A stretch of DNA of 64,000 nt from QHXM01 sp963697975 (lineage in GTDB: Bacteria; Acidobacteriota; Blastocatellia; Pyrinomonadales; Pyrinomonadaceae). The notes beneath the pieces are model-generated. The model searched no databases. It was given only the letters and a program-made list of their open reading frames with translations, and was not told the origin of the DNA. Shown piece by piece: positions 1 through 8,854 of the stretch; the first letter of the stretch is position 1, and every line of letters begins with the position of its first letter. A program made the translations under genes and the position numbers. The DNA lies in assembly GCA_963697975.1 (NCBI GenBank), contig OY969111.1:4216001-4280000 (forward strand), in the 5' to 3' direction.

Positions 1-1826
1 GCCCGTTCGCGCCAGCAAAGGTGTTGGAGTGGGCTGATCAGTTGCTCGTCGCGCTCGAAGCACTGCACTCTTACTCGCCGCCTATTATCCACCGCGATAT
101 CAAGCCCTCGAATCTAAAGCTGACACGGCAAGACAAGATTAAGCTGCTCGACTTCGGAATCGCGAAGGGCGCGGCAGGGCAGATGACCACGCTTCAGTCA
201 GACCATAGCATGGGCGGCCACACGCCGCATTACGCATCGCTGGAACAGACTTTGAGAGCCGACAGACGTTGGCGTGAAGCCCTTTCGGTCAACTATCCCG
301 AAGCGGTTGAAAAAATCGTCAGCTTCTCCACAGACCCACGTAGCGACCTTTACGCGCTCGGCGCAACGCTTTACCACTTGATGACGGGACTCATTCCGGT
401 TGATGCCCCGACACGCGCCTTGTCCATCTGGTCTGGCAAGCCGGATCGCTTGCAGCCAGCCCACGAAGTCAATCCACAAGTGCCGTCCGCCGTCTCCGCC
501 GTCCTCATGCGAGCGATGGCGCTGGAGCGCAATGAGCGGCCACAAAGCGCCAGAGAGATGCGCCGCCTGTTGCGCGAAGCTGTCAACGTGCCGATGTCTG
601 TGCAGCCGACAGAGCTATCGCGTGAGATTGAGGAACAGGCACGCCAGCGCAAAGAGGCGGAAGCGCGCCGCCGCGCAGAGGAGGAGCAGCGACGGCAGGA
701 GGAAGCCGAAGCCTTACGCTTGCAGGAAGAGGCGCGGCAACGCGCGGAAGAAGAGCGACGAAGGCGCGAGACAGAAGAGATCGAAAACCAACGCGCCGCA
801 GCGGAAACGCATCGCAAAGCCGAAGAATCACGCCGCGAAGAGGAGCGACAACAACGTGAAGCGGAAGAAGTCGAGCGGCAACGCGCCGCCATGCCTACGC
901 TGCCAGTCGCGCGCCCACCGAAATTGTCTCCGAGTCGCAATCCCTCGCGTCTTTTCATTGATGCAATCAAGAAAGTTCAGGGAAACAGGAGGGCAATAGT
1001 AATTGCTGTGGTGGGCTTAGCCACCGTTCTGGCTGGATTTGTAATCACGGCGCTGCTGCTAAGCACGGATCAGACGCCATCGCCTACTCCGACGCCAACG
1101 GCAACGCCGACGCCTATTCCAACTCCCACCCCGTCGCCACCGCCACCTGTGGGCATGGCTTACGTGCCGGGGGGTAAGTTTATGATGGGTCGTAACGATG
1201 GTGACGAGTACGAGCAGCCCGCGCACGAGGCCACAGCGCTTCCCTTCTTCGTAGACCTTTACGAAGTCACCAATGAGGATTACGAGAAGTTCACCAAAAC
1301 TGAAGAAGGCCGTCTCTACATCCCACAAGCTTGGAGCAATGGAACTTACCCGGTGGGCGCGGGACGCAAGCCTGTGACGGGTGTGACGTGGGACGCCGCT
1401 AGCGCCTACGCGAAGTGGGTCGGGAAGCGTCTGCCGACGGAAGAAGAATGGGAATTCGCAGCGCGCGGCACGGATGGACGGCGTTATCCCTGGGGCAATC
1501 AGTGGCTCGCGGGATTAGCCAATGCCAGTGGAGCGTCGAGGGACATGGCTGACGTAGGCACATACAAGGGCGCGTCGCCGTTCGGCACGTTTGACATGGT
1601 GGGCAACGCCTGGGAGTGGACAAATAGTGGATTTAAGACATATCCGAGCGGGCAACTGCCGAAGAAAGTTGCCGACGATTTGAAGGTGATACGCGGCGGC
1701 TCGTATGCAAGCAACAGCAGCCAGGCAACGACAACCTATCGTCGCGGGTGGCGCGCCAGCGGGGAAGATGATTATGGCAATACGGGTTTCCGTTGCGTAA
1801 AGAATATTGATAGCTCGTCGAAGTGA
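1..1826 (+). CDS. Ser/Thr protein kinase fused to a SUMF1/FGE-type domain (5' partial)
   Basis: Eukaryotic-type Ser/Thr kinase cut by the left edge; the frame is open from base 3. Counting from the GTG at base 21, it shows the catalytic loop HRDIKPSN (24-31), DFG (about 45) and SDLYALGATLYHLMTG; the glycine-rich loop and catalytic Lys lie outside. Then follow about 100 residues of Glu/Arg-rich coiled coil, one membrane helix (about 325-350), a Pro-Thr linker and a C-terminal SUMF1-type domain (about 380-595: LPTEEEWEFAARG, FDMVGNAWEWT, RGGSY, GFRC). The topology suggests a cytoplasmic kinase and a periplasmic or surface sensor domain. The copper-binding Cys pair of true formylglycine-generating enzymes is absent between RGGSY and GFRC, so it is probably a binding domain and not an oxidase. 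The kinase and fold calls are firm; the signal sensed is unknown. Confidence 0.93.
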   Translation, partial: PFAPAKVLEWADQLLVALEALHSYSPPIIHRDIKPSNLKLTRQDKIKLLDFGIAKGAAGQMTTLQSDHSMGGHTPHYASLEQTLRADRRWREALSVNYPEAVEKIVSFSTDPRSDLYALGATLYHLMTGLIPVDAPTRALSIWSGKPDRLQPAHEVNPQVPSAVSAVLMRAMALERNERPQSAREMRRLLREAVNVPMSVQPTELSREIEEQARQRKEAEARRRAEEEQRRQEEAEALRLQEEARQRAEEERRRRETEEIENQRAAAETHRKAEESRREEERQQREAEEVERQRAAMPTLPVARPPKLSPSRNPSRLFIDAIKKVQGNRRAIVIAVVGLATVLAGFVITALLLSTDQTPSPTPTPTATPTPIPTPTPSPPPPVGMAYVPGGKFMMGRNDGDEYEQPAHEATALPFFVDLYEVTNEDYEKFTKTEEGRLYIPQAWSNGTYPVGAGRKPVTGVTWDAASAYAKWVGKRLPTEEEWEFAARGTDGRRYPWGNQWLAGLANASGASRDMADVGTYKGASPFGTFDMVGNAWEWTNSGFKTYPSGQLPKKVADDLKVIRGGSYASNSSQATTTYRRGWRASGEDDYGNTGFRCVKNIDSSSK

Positions 1827-1854
1827 CCATGAAATCCGGCGCAGGAGGTGACTG

Positions 1855-2928
1855 ATGAATAAAGAGAAACTTTCATTGAGAGCGTGCATAACCTGCGCGG
1901 CTTTGGCTGTGGCTACATCGCTATTGCTGCTTGACACTCCATTGTTGCGGGGTGGCAAGGCATCACTGCAGGATGGGGCGGGCGGGCGACCTAAGACACC
2001 GCCGAAGGCGAAAAAGAAGCAACCGCAGCCACCTCACACTACGCCAAAACCGACGGCGACGCCAACTCCGACGCCGACGCCAACACCTACTCCAACACCT
2101 ACTCCAACACCTACTCCAACACCTACGCCAACTTCGACGCCGACGCCGACACCTACGCCGACACCTACGCCGACACCAACGTCTACACCCACCGCAACGC
2201 TAACCCCGCCGCCGTTGATGCGAAACTCGATAGGGATGGAGTTTGTGTGGATTGCGCCGGGCAGCTTTGAGATGGGGTCACCGAATGGGGAATCGTATGA
2301 AAAGCCGGTGCATCATGTGACCATTAGTAATGGCTTCTACATAGGCAAGTATGAGGTGACCATAGCTGAATGGCGTGTGGTGATGGGAGAGGACTTTCCC
2401 GCAGGGATGAAAAAAGATTTAGACGGCAAGTTCAAGGAGAACGAGAGACAGCCTGTGGTGCGCGTCTCATGGTATGAAGCGCAAGAGTTCATTAACAGGT
2501 TGAAAGCTAAAGGGGATGGCTACATCTATTGGCTGCCGACGGAAGCACAATGGGAGTATGCGTGTCGCGCAGGAACAACAGGCGATTATGCCGGTAATCT
2601 GGACACGCTGGCTTGGTACGGTCCAAATTCAGGACAGCAAACGCATCCGGTAGGGGATAAACAAAAACAACCGAACGTATTCGGGTTGTTTGACATGCAC
2701 GGGAATGCGGCGGAGTGGTGTGAGGACTGGTATCATGAGAACTACAATGGAGCGCCTACGGATGGCAGCGCGTGGTCAAGCGGCGGGAAGCCAAGATACA
2801 GAGTACGACGTGGCGGCTCGTGGAAATACCCTGCGGGCGACTTGCGCTCGGCGTCTCGCCGCAGGAACAAACCCGATTACCGCAGCGAAAATACCGGCTT
2901 TCGCGTGGTGGCGTTCGTGCGAAAGTAA
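1855..2928 (+). CDS. Secreted SUMF1/FGE-type domain protein with Pro-Thr linker
   Basis: 357 residues. An N-terminal hydrophobic segment (about 10-28) acts as signal peptide or anchor. A basic Pro/Lys stretch and a long PT/PTPT linker (about 65-120) follow, then one SUMF1-type domain (GMEFVWIAPGSFEMG, YEVTIAEW, WLPTEAQWEYACRAG, FDMHGNAAEWCEDW, RRGGSW, NTGFRVV). The start is fixed by GGAGGTGA at 1844-1851, just upstream of ATG 1855. It lies 28 bp after the kinase-SUMF1 gene on the same strand and is probably co-transcribed. The two Cys expected before the GFR motif in catalytic FGE are missing, so sulfatase activation is unlikely; ligand binding outside the inner membrane is the likelier role. 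The substrate is unknown. Confidence 0.9.
   Translation: MNKEKLSLRACITCAALAVATSLLLLDTPLLRGGKASLQDGAGGRPKTPPKAKKKQPQPPHTTPKPTATPTPTPTPTPTPTPTPTPTPTPTPTSTPTPTPTPTPTPTPTSTPTATLTPPPLMRNSIGMEFVWIAPGSFEMGSPNGESYEKPVHHVTISNGFYIGKYEVTIAEWRVVMGEDFPAGMKKDLDGKFKENERQPVVRVSWYEAQEFINRLKAKGDGYIYWLPTEAQWEYACRAGTTGDYAGNLDTLAWYGPNSGQQTHPVGDKQKQPNVFGLFDMHGNAAEWCEDWYHENYNGAPTDGSAWSSGGKPRYRVRRGGSWKYPAGDLRSASRRRNKPDYRSENTGFRVVAFVRK
2060..2200 (+). repeat. Short tandem repeat coding a Pro-Thr linker
   Basis: Runs of 6-bp and 12-bp units (acgccg / ccaacacctact) inside the second SUMF1 gene encode alternating Thr-Pro. Units are nearly identical, as expected where slippage changes linker length. Similar PT linkers occur in the upstream kinase (about 1075-1145) and in the giant protein at 33.9-41.6 kb. 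Confidence 0.85.
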
Positions 2929-3016
2929 GAAGAGCCGTCAGCTATCAGCTCCTCAAGTCACATTACGCAGGAGCGGTAGCCAGATAACAGTAGTGAAACT
3001 GGATTGTCAGTCGCTA

Positions 3017-5893
3017 TTAAGCGCCATGCCCGTTCGAGCGCGCCAGATGCTCTCGTAAATATCTTCCTGTGTGAGACTCTTTCACGCGCATGATTTCTTC
3101 GGGTGTTCCCGTAGCAACCACATGCCCGCCAGCGTCGCCGCCTTCCGGCCCTAAATCAATGATGTAGTCGGCGGTCTTGATGACATCGAGGTTGTGTTCG
3201 ATGACGAGGAGCGAGCCTCCGGCTTCGAGGAGCGCGCGGAAGGCTGCGAGCAGTTTGTTGATGTCGTCGAAGTGCAGGCCGGTGGTCGGCTCGTCGAAGA
3301 TGTAGAGGGTTTTCGCGCCGGTGCGTTTGGAGAGATGCGCGGCGAGTTTGACGCGCTGGGCTTCGCCGCCGGAAAGAGTTGTGGCGGATTGTCCCAGACG
3401 TAGATAGCCTAAGCCGACATCATCGAGGACACGCAGGCGGTTGGTGATTTTCGTGATGTCGCGGAAGAAGGTCATGGCTTCGCGGACGGTCATTGAGAGA
3501 ACGTCGTTGATGTTTTTGCCGCGATAGCGCACGTCCAGAATCTGCGGCTTGAAGCGCGTGCCCTTGCATTCTTCGCACTGGAGTTCGACATCGGCGAGAA
3601 ACTGCATCTCGACGGTGACCGTGCCGTCGCCCTGACAGACTTCGCAGCGCCCGCCGGGAACATTGAAGGAAAAGAAAGAGGGATCGAAGCCGTGCGCCTG
3701 CGCTTCGCGCGTCTGGCTGAAGGCTTCACGAATCGCGTCGTAGACTTTGATGTAGGTCACAGGGTTCGAGCGCGGCGTGCGCCCGATGGGCGACTGATCA
3801 ACGAGAATCACGTCGTCTACGAACTGCCCGCCTTCGAGTTTCTGGAATCCGCCGACGTGCCCCTGCCAGTCGCCGCGCTGCTTCTTCAGCCCCGCGTAGA
3901 TGCAATCGTGAATCAGCGTTGATTTGCCAGAGCCTGAGACGCCCGTCACGCAGACGAGCATGTCGAGCGGGATGTCAACGTCTATGTTTTTCAGATTATG
4001 CTCGGAAGCATCATGCACGCTGAGGCGGCGCTTGTGCGGCGTGCGGCGCTGCTTGGGCGATTTAATCTCCACTTCGCCGCGCAGGTAACGCGCCGTCAAA
4101 GAGGCTTTATCTGTGAGCAAATGCTCGAAGTCGCCTTCGTAGATGACCTGACCGCCGAGTTCGCCAGCCGCCGGGCCGATGTCCAGAATATGATCGGAAG
4201 CGCGCATCATCTCCGCGTCATGCTCTACGACGAGAACGGTGTTGCCGATGTCGCGCAGGTTATGCAGCAGGCGAATCAGTCGCTCGCTGTCGCGCGGGTG
4301 CAAACCGATGGAAGGCTCGTCCAGCACATAGAGCGCGCCGACGAGCGATGAGCCAAGATTCGTCGCCAGTTGGATGCGCTGGGCTTCGCCGCCCGAAAGC
4401 GTGGAGGCTAAGCGGTCGAGCGTCAGGTAGTCCAAGCCAACGTCAACGAGAAAGCGCAAGCGCCGCCTGACCTCATACAGCACGCGATCCGAGATGGCGG
4501 CTTGTTCGGTGGAAAGCTCAAGCGTCTCGAAGAAGGTAGCGGCATCTTTGATCGAGAGCGCGCAAACTTCGGGCAGCGTGCGCCCGCCAACTCGCACGTC
4601 GCGCGCTTCCTGACGAAGACGCCCGCCGTTGCAGTCAGGACACAAAGTGTAGCCGCGATAGCGTGAAAGAAAGACGCGGATGTGCAGCTTGTATTTCTTC
4701 GTCTCCAGCCACTCGAAGAAACCGCGCACGCCCGCCCAGTGTCCCTTGCCTTCGATAATCGCGCGTTGCTCCGCTTTGGGTAGCTCGCCAAACGGGATGT
4801 CCAGCGAAATTCGCTCCTGCTTGCAGAAGCGGCGCATCTCGGTCTTCGCCCACTCAAACTGCGGCTTCGTCCACGGGTCAACCGCGCCTTCGCTCAAACT
4901 GATTAACGGATTCGGAATCACTAAATCCAGATCAAGCCCGATGGTGTTGCCAAAGCCCTGACAGGTCGGGCACGCGCCAAAGGGATTGTTGAAGCTAAAC
5001 AGGCGCGGCTCAGGCTGGGCATAGACAGTGCCGTCATACTTGCACTCGAAACGTTCCGAAAAGCGCAGGCGGGCAGGAGTATCTTCAACCGTTTCGATGA
5101 TCGCCGTGCCGTGACCTTCCTGAAAGCAGGTCTCAAGAGAATCCACCAGACGTTCGCGTACATCCATGCGAGCGACGAGACGATCAATCAGGACGTAGAT
5201 ATTATCGAAATCAGCGCGCGTGTAATCGTCCGGTGAACTGAGATCAATGACTGTGCGCGAGGGAGCGTCGAAGAGGCGCGTGAAGCCGCGCTGCATCAAG
5301 CTCATCACATGCGCCGTGACCATCTGGCGACTGAGGGTCTGCGGTTTCGCTTCCGTCTTACGCTTCCGGCCTGTGCCGTTCTTCTTGCCCTCGCCGTTCG
5401 TCTCCACGCGCAAGCCCGCTTCCGCCGGGAAGAGAACGTAGAAGCGTGTTCCTTCCGCGAGCGTACTGAGAATTTCTCCTGCGGCTGATTCGGGCGAATC
5501 GTGGTGGACCTCGCGCCCGCAGACGCGGCAATAGGTAATGCCCGCGCGGGCGTACAACAGGCGCAGGTAGTCGTGAACCTCTGTTTGCGTGCCGACGGTC
5601 GAGCGCGGATTGCGCGTCGAGTTCTTCTGCCGGATGGCGATGGCCGGGGCGATGCCGCGCACTTCGTCAACGTCCGGCTTGTCCATGCGCTCAAGAAACT
5701 GGCGCGCGTAAGCCGACAGCGATTCGACGTAGCGGCGCTGGCCTTCGGCATAAATCGTATCGAAAGCGAGGGAGGATTTGCCGGAGCCGGAGACGCCCGT
5801 GACGACCGTCAGCCGCCCGACCGGAATAGAGAAGGAGATATTCTTGAGGTTGTTGACGCGCGCCCCGCGCACTTCGATGGCTTCTTCAATCAT
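3017..5893 (-). CDS. uvrA: Excinuclease ABC subunit A
   Basis: 958 residues, normal for UvrA, the DNA damage-recognition ATPase of nucleotide excision repair. Two ABC ATPase halves: Walker A GVSGSGKS (33-40) and a second GVSGSGKS near 650; signatures LSGGEAQRIQLA and LSGGEAQRVKLA; Walker B segments LYVLDEPSIGL and LYIFDEPTTGL. The C-terminal zinc module is intact (CEVC...CEEC, 19-residue spacing). In the first zinc module the expected CxxC before PRLFSFNNPFGACPTC reads CKYD, so its second Cys is Asp; variation at this site is known in the family. The gene stands alone, convergent with the SUMF1 gene. Identity is certain. Confidence 0.98.
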   Translation of the reverse strand: MIEEAIEVRGARVNNLKNISFSIPVGRLTVVTGVSGSGKSSLAFDTIYAEGQRRYVESLSAYARQFLERMDKPDVDEVRGIAPAIAIRQKNSTRNPRSTVGTQTEVHDYLRLLYARAGITYCRVCGREVHHDSPESAAGEILSTLAEGTRFYVLFPAEAGLRVETNGEGKKNGTGRKRKTEAKPQTLSRQMVTAHVMSLMQRGFTRLFDAPSRTVIDLSSPDDYTRADFDNIYVLIDRLVARMDVRERLVDSLETCFQEGHGTAIIETVEDTPARLRFSERFECKYDGTVYAQPEPRLFSFNNPFGACPTCQGFGNTIGLDLDLVIPNPLISLSEGAVDPWTKPQFEWAKTEMRRFCKQERISLDIPFGELPKAEQRAIIEGKGHWAGVRGFFEWLETKKYKLHIRVFLSRYRGYTLCPDCNGGRLRQEARDVRVGGRTLPEVCALSIKDAATFFETLELSTEQAAISDRVLYEVRRRLRFLVDVGLDYLTLDRLASTLSGGEAQRIQLATNLGSSLVGALYVLDEPSIGLHPRDSERLIRLLHNLRDIGNTVLVVEHDAEMMRASDHILDIGPAAGELGGQVIYEGDFEHLLTDKASLTARYLRGEVEIKSPKQRRTPHKRRLSVHDASEHNLKNIDVDIPLDMLVCVTGVSGSGKSTLIHDCIYAGLKKQRGDWQGHVGGFQKLEGGQFVDDVILVDQSPIGRTPRSNPVTYIKVYDAIREAFSQTREAQAHGFDPSFFSFNVPGGRCEVCQGDGTVTVEMQFLADVELQCEECKGTRFKPQILDVRYRGKNINDVLSMTVREAMTFFRDITKITNRLRVLDDVGLGYLRLGQSATTLSGGEAQRVKLAAHLSKRTGAKTLYIFDEPTTGLHFDDINKLLAAFRALLEAGGSLLVIEHNLDVIKTADYIIDLGPEGGDAGGHVVATGTPEEIMRVKESHTGRYLREHLARSNGHGA

Positions 5894-6175
5894 GTTTCAA
5901 AAAGATTGCCAAGCCACACAGCAGAGATTTCGGGAGGTGCGGCAAACTCACATGATAACCTGATTTCTCTTGAAGACGAAACGCAGAGCAGGCGATGAAG
6001 GGAAGATAAAAGAATACGCCAGCCATGAGGTGTGAAATAAATAAGCCCCGTCAGGGACGACAGAAGATTTCAGCCGTCCCTACGGGACTCCTCTCAGTTT
6101 TTGCGCCTGATTCCCAGCCATTCATGGCTGGGCTATTTTCATTGTCACTAACGGAACAACTTAACTTACGCTTGA
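5894..6175. other. Intergenic region with two palindromes
   Basis: Holds the uvrA upstream region and, at 6044-6140, two consecutive inverted repeats: AGCCCCGTCAGGGACG ... CGTCCCTACGGGACT (6044-6090) and CCCAGCCATTCATGGCTGGG (6113-6132). No gene is visible. A related AGCCCC...GGGGCT palindrome lies at 11232-11254, so this is probably a dispersed repeat and not a gene-specific signal. Confidence 0.7.
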
Positions 6176-6841
6176 TTATTGCTTTTGCCTTCTCACCGTC
6201 ACTCCCGGCGGCGGGCGGAACTCGAAGGCGTCCGCCGGAGCGATGAAGTTTTCGCGGACGTTGCTCAGAGTTACTTCGGAGGTTGCCCCGGCGTTATCTA
6301 CCAGCATTGCTTTCGTGATTCTTCCGTCGGAATAAACTTCCAGAAGGATTTCACGCAAACCGGAAGATGCGTTGCGCGGGACGAGGCGAAGTGTGCGCGT
6401 CCCGGTTTGCGTGCTCGCATCCACGAGCGTGATGGAGCGAAACTCTCCACGCAAATTCGTCTGGCCGAGCAGAAAGAGGAAAGGGAAGCGTGTGTCCGAG
6501 ACACTGTTCAAGTCCGCGTGCGTCGCCTCGCGGTCGGCGGGAACGTAGAGCCAGACATCGCGCCCGTTGACGATGAAGAGCTTGCCCGGCTTCGGGTCGT
6601 ACTCCCAGCGCATTCGTCGCGGGCGTTGCAAGACCAGCCGTCCTCGCTCACGTCGTTCACGCACGCCCGGCGCGCTGTACCTCTGCTCAAACTCAGCCGC
6701 CAGCCCGCGCATCCGCCCGTAGCGTGCTTCGATGTTGCGAATCAAGCCGTCAAGTTCACTACGCTGGGCAATCGTATGGATGAGGGATGAGGGATGAAGG
6801 ATGAAGAATGAGATGAAGATAAAGAGCGCCGTTCTTTTCAT
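6176..6841 (-). CDS. lolA: Outer-membrane lipoprotein carrier protein LolA-like
   Basis: 221 residues with an N-terminal signal peptide (about 1-26, ending before QRSELDG). The mature part has the LolA pattern: amphipathic helix (LIRNIEARYGRMRGLAAEFEQ), then RGRLVLQRPRRMRWEY, GKLFIVNGRDVWLYVP, FPFLFLLGQ and a C-terminal strand region. LolA carries lipoproteins across the periplasm to the outer membrane, which supports a diderm host. It ends the ABC-2 operon, 10 bp after the ATPase gene. The signal-peptide segment ILHPSSLI is encoded by a stretch of GGATGA-type repeat words (6775-6815), so this N-terminus seems to have been built from repeat DNA. Family assignment is good; exact cargo unknown. 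Confidence 0.85.
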   Translation of the reverse strand: MKRTALFIFISFFILHPSSLIHTIAQRSELDGLIRNIEARYGRMRGLAAEFEQRYSAPGVRERRERGRLVLQRPRRMRWEYDPKPGKLFIVNGRDVWLYVPADREATHADLNSVSDTRFPFLFLLGQTNLRGEFRSITLVDASTQTGTRTLRLVPRNASSGLREILLEVYSDGRITKAMLVDNAGATSEVTLSNVRENFIAPADAFEFRPPPGVTVRRQKQ

Positions 6842-6850
6842 CCTTGATCC

Positions 6851-7801
6851 TTAATTCCTGTTTTCAACTTCGCGCACGAAGAGTTCTTCAAGCGATTGGC
6901 GGACGGGTTGGACGGAGATGAGACGGCCTCCGGCTTGTCTGAGTGCGGCGAGCGTGGCGTCCACGTCTCTTTCGTCTGCGACTTCGATACGCGCTCCCGC
7001 CGCTGTGGGAGTTATCTGCGCGCCATCAAGCTGAGGGAACGCGCTTGAGAATTCTTCTGCCGTCGTGCCTGCGATTGTAATTTCGATGCGGCGGTCGTCG
7101 CCTGTGCGCTCGCGCAACTCTTCGAGCGTGCCCGTCTCACTGAGCCGCCCGCGATTCAAAATCGCTACGCGGTCACAAAGCACTTCTATGTCCGAAAGAA
7201 TGTGCGAGCACATGAAGACGGTCGTGCCCTTCGTGCGAAGCGAGGCTATCAGGTCTCGCACCTCACGACGGCCTATCGGGTCAAGTCCGCTCATCGGTTC
7301 GTCAAGGAAAACTATTTCGGGATCGTTGACGAGCGCCTGCGCCAGCCCAACGCGCTGCAACATTCCTTTGGAGTATTTACGAAGCTGCTTGTCCCAACTC
7401 TTTTCGTCCAGCCGAACACGCGAGAGAAGTTCTGCCGCGACACGTTTGCGTTCCATTCGACTGTAACCGAAAAGCTCGGCGCAGTAGCTCAAAAACTCAT
7501 GCGCCGTCAGGTAATCGTAGAAGTAAGGGTTTTCGGGAAGATAGCCGATGCGCGCGTGCATCGAGACATCGTTGATGTCGCGCCCGAGGATTCGCGCTCG
7601 CCCTTCGGTCGGATAGATGAGGCGCATCAGGAGCTTTAACGTCGTCGTCTTCCCCGCGCCGTTTGCGCCGAGAAAGCCGAAGATTTCACCGCCCTCGACC
7701 GAGAGACTCAAGCCATCGAGCGCACGCACCTTGCGCTTACGCCAGAAGCCGACCTCATAATCCTTCGTCAGATTCTCAATCTCTACAACAAGCATGTTCA
7801 C
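6851..7801 (-). CDS. ABC transporter ATP-binding protein (ABC-2 type)
   Basis: 316 residues. Walker A GANGAGKTT (about 43-51), signature YSKGMLQRVGLAQAL, Walker B EIVFLDEPMSGLDP and the switch-His segment CSHILSDIEVLCDR. A C-terminal extension of about 90 residues (ITIAGTTAEEFSSAF onward) is typical of CcmA/DrrA-like export ATPases. It should energise the permease encoded at 8851-9735. It lies 108 bp after the TPR-like gene; that gap is filled by an agaagtcag-type inverted repeat. Substrate cannot be read from sequence. Confidence 0.94.
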   Translation of the reverse strand: MNMLVVEIENLTKDYEVGFWRKRKVRALDGLSLSVEGGEIFGFLGANGAGKTTTLKLLMRLIYPTEGRARILGRDINDVSMHARIGYLPENPYFYDYLTAHEFLSYCAELFGYSRMERKRVAAELLSRVRLDEKSWDKQLRKYSKGMLQRVGLAQALVNDPEIVFLDEPMSGLDPIGRREVRDLIASLRTKGTTVFMCSHILSDIEVLCDRVAILNRGRLSETGTLEELRERTGDDRRIEITIAGTTAEEFSSAFPQLDGAQITPTAAGARIEVADERDVDATLAALRQAGGRLISVQPVRQSLEELFVREVENRN

Positions 7802-7812
7802 TCCAAAGGAAG

Positions 7813-7908
7813 AATACAGAAGTCAGAAGACAGGAGTCAGCAGGAAGAGGCGGAGAAACGCTCTTGTTTTTATTCTGACTTCTGATTCCTGTCTTCTGTC
7901 TCCTGCTA
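7813..7908. repeat. Inverted repeat of agaagtcag/tgacttct words
   Basis: Left arm about 7815-7845 (cagaagtcagaagacaggag) and right arm about 7873-7908 (ctgacttctgattcctgtct) are imperfect reverse complements around a 27-bp centre. It fills the gap between two operon genes. The same words recur at 12820-12846 and 42293-42403. Confidence 0.75.
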
Positions 7909-7909
7909 T

Positions 7910-8854
7910 TCATTTTCGCGGCACCTCAGATTCCAGGTCGAGGTCAACGTCGCAGCCGTCTTTGAGAACATAGGGTGTGTCAGCCGGGTCGAGCGGCGCT
8001 CCCGTGTTGGGGTCAAGCCGCAGCCGTGCGGCTTGCAGACGGGCGGCGACTTCTCTCCATGCGGACGGGCAGGAACCTTTTTGTGCGCGGTAATCCGAGA
8101 GCACGCGGCGAATGAGGTCGCGCTCGTCAAGCGAATTGATTTGCTTGAGACGCAGCGCGGCCATACGCTTGATCGTTCGATCCTCAGACTGTTCGTACAT
8201 GCGTGTGTATATCTCGCGCGCCGTGTCGCGGCTGCCTCCTTCGATCAGCATCCGTGCGCTCATGGCCTGCATCCAGCCGGGCACGTCCGGCAACTTCGCG
8301 CCCTCAGCATAAATCGCGCTGGCCGTTTCATAGTCTCCGCGCTGCCAGTAGATGTAGCCCAGATGATGAAACAAGCGCCACTCGGTCGGATTGTTTTCGA
8401 TTCCCTTTCTGAGCAGCCTGATGGCATCCTCGTCGTTGATTGCCGGAAGCACCACGCCGCCGTATTCATAGACGGCAATGAACTGCGGGTCAAGTGTGGT
8501 CGCCGTGTCGAGCAGCGGATAGAGAAGTTTCAAGTCGAGCGTGCCGAGGTCTTCAAGCTGAAGCTTCATGCCCTGCTTGATGACTCTCCGCCCGACGTAT
8601 TGCAGCGAGCGCATCCAGTACCAGTCTGCGACCAGGCCGTTGAAGCTCAGACTCATCCGGCGCGCTGCCGCTCCCGTCACGTAGAGCTTCTCTTCTTCCA
8701 TCTTTGAATCGACCGGCGGGCGATTAACCTCGATCCAGCGATTCAATCCGGCGGCGCTGCCCAGGCCAAACAGGATAACCAGAGACAAAATAATCGTCTG
8801 CCGCAGGCGCGCGGCGCGTGTTTCGTCGCTGCTGCTGTTCTTCGCGTTCGTCAT
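7910..8854 (-). CDS. Membrane-anchored TPR-like protein of the ABC-2 operon
   Basis: 314 residues: one N-terminal membrane helix (about 18-38), then an extracytoplasmic helical region with TPR-like pairs (TEWRLFHHLGYIYWQRGDYE, ASAIYAEGAKLPDVPGWMQA, ARMLIEGGSRDTAREIYTRM). The C-terminal part holds a metal-loop-free domain ending DVDLDLESEVPRK. Its start overlaps the permease stop by 4 bp (ATGA), so the two are translationally coupled. I do not recognise a named family; the context suggests an accessory or scaffold subunit of the exporter. Confidence 0.8.
   Translation of the reverse strand: MTNAKNSSSDETRAARLRQTIILSLVILFGLGSAAGLNRWIEVNRPPVDSKMEEEKLYVTGAAARRMSLSFNGLVADWYWMRSLQYVGRRVIKQGMKLQLEDLGTLDLKLLYPLLDTATTLDPQFIAVYEYGGVVLPAINDEDAIRLLRKGIENNPTEWRLFHHLGYIYWQRGDYETASAIYAEGAKLPDVPGWMQAMSARMLIEGGSRDTAREIYTRMYEQSEDRTIKRMAALRLKQINSLDERDLIRRVLSDYRAQKGSCPSAWREVAARLQAARLRLDPNTGAPLDPADTPYVLKDGCDVDLDLESEVPRK

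Noticed and set aside
2929..3016. cagctatcagct words between the SUMF1 gene and uvrA as a terminator
   Set aside because: The palindrome is short and no T run follows on either strand.
3017..5893. Loss of a zinc Cys (CKYD) as a sign that UvrA is defective
   Set aside because: Variation of this first zinc module is known among functional UvrA proteins, and all other motifs are intact.
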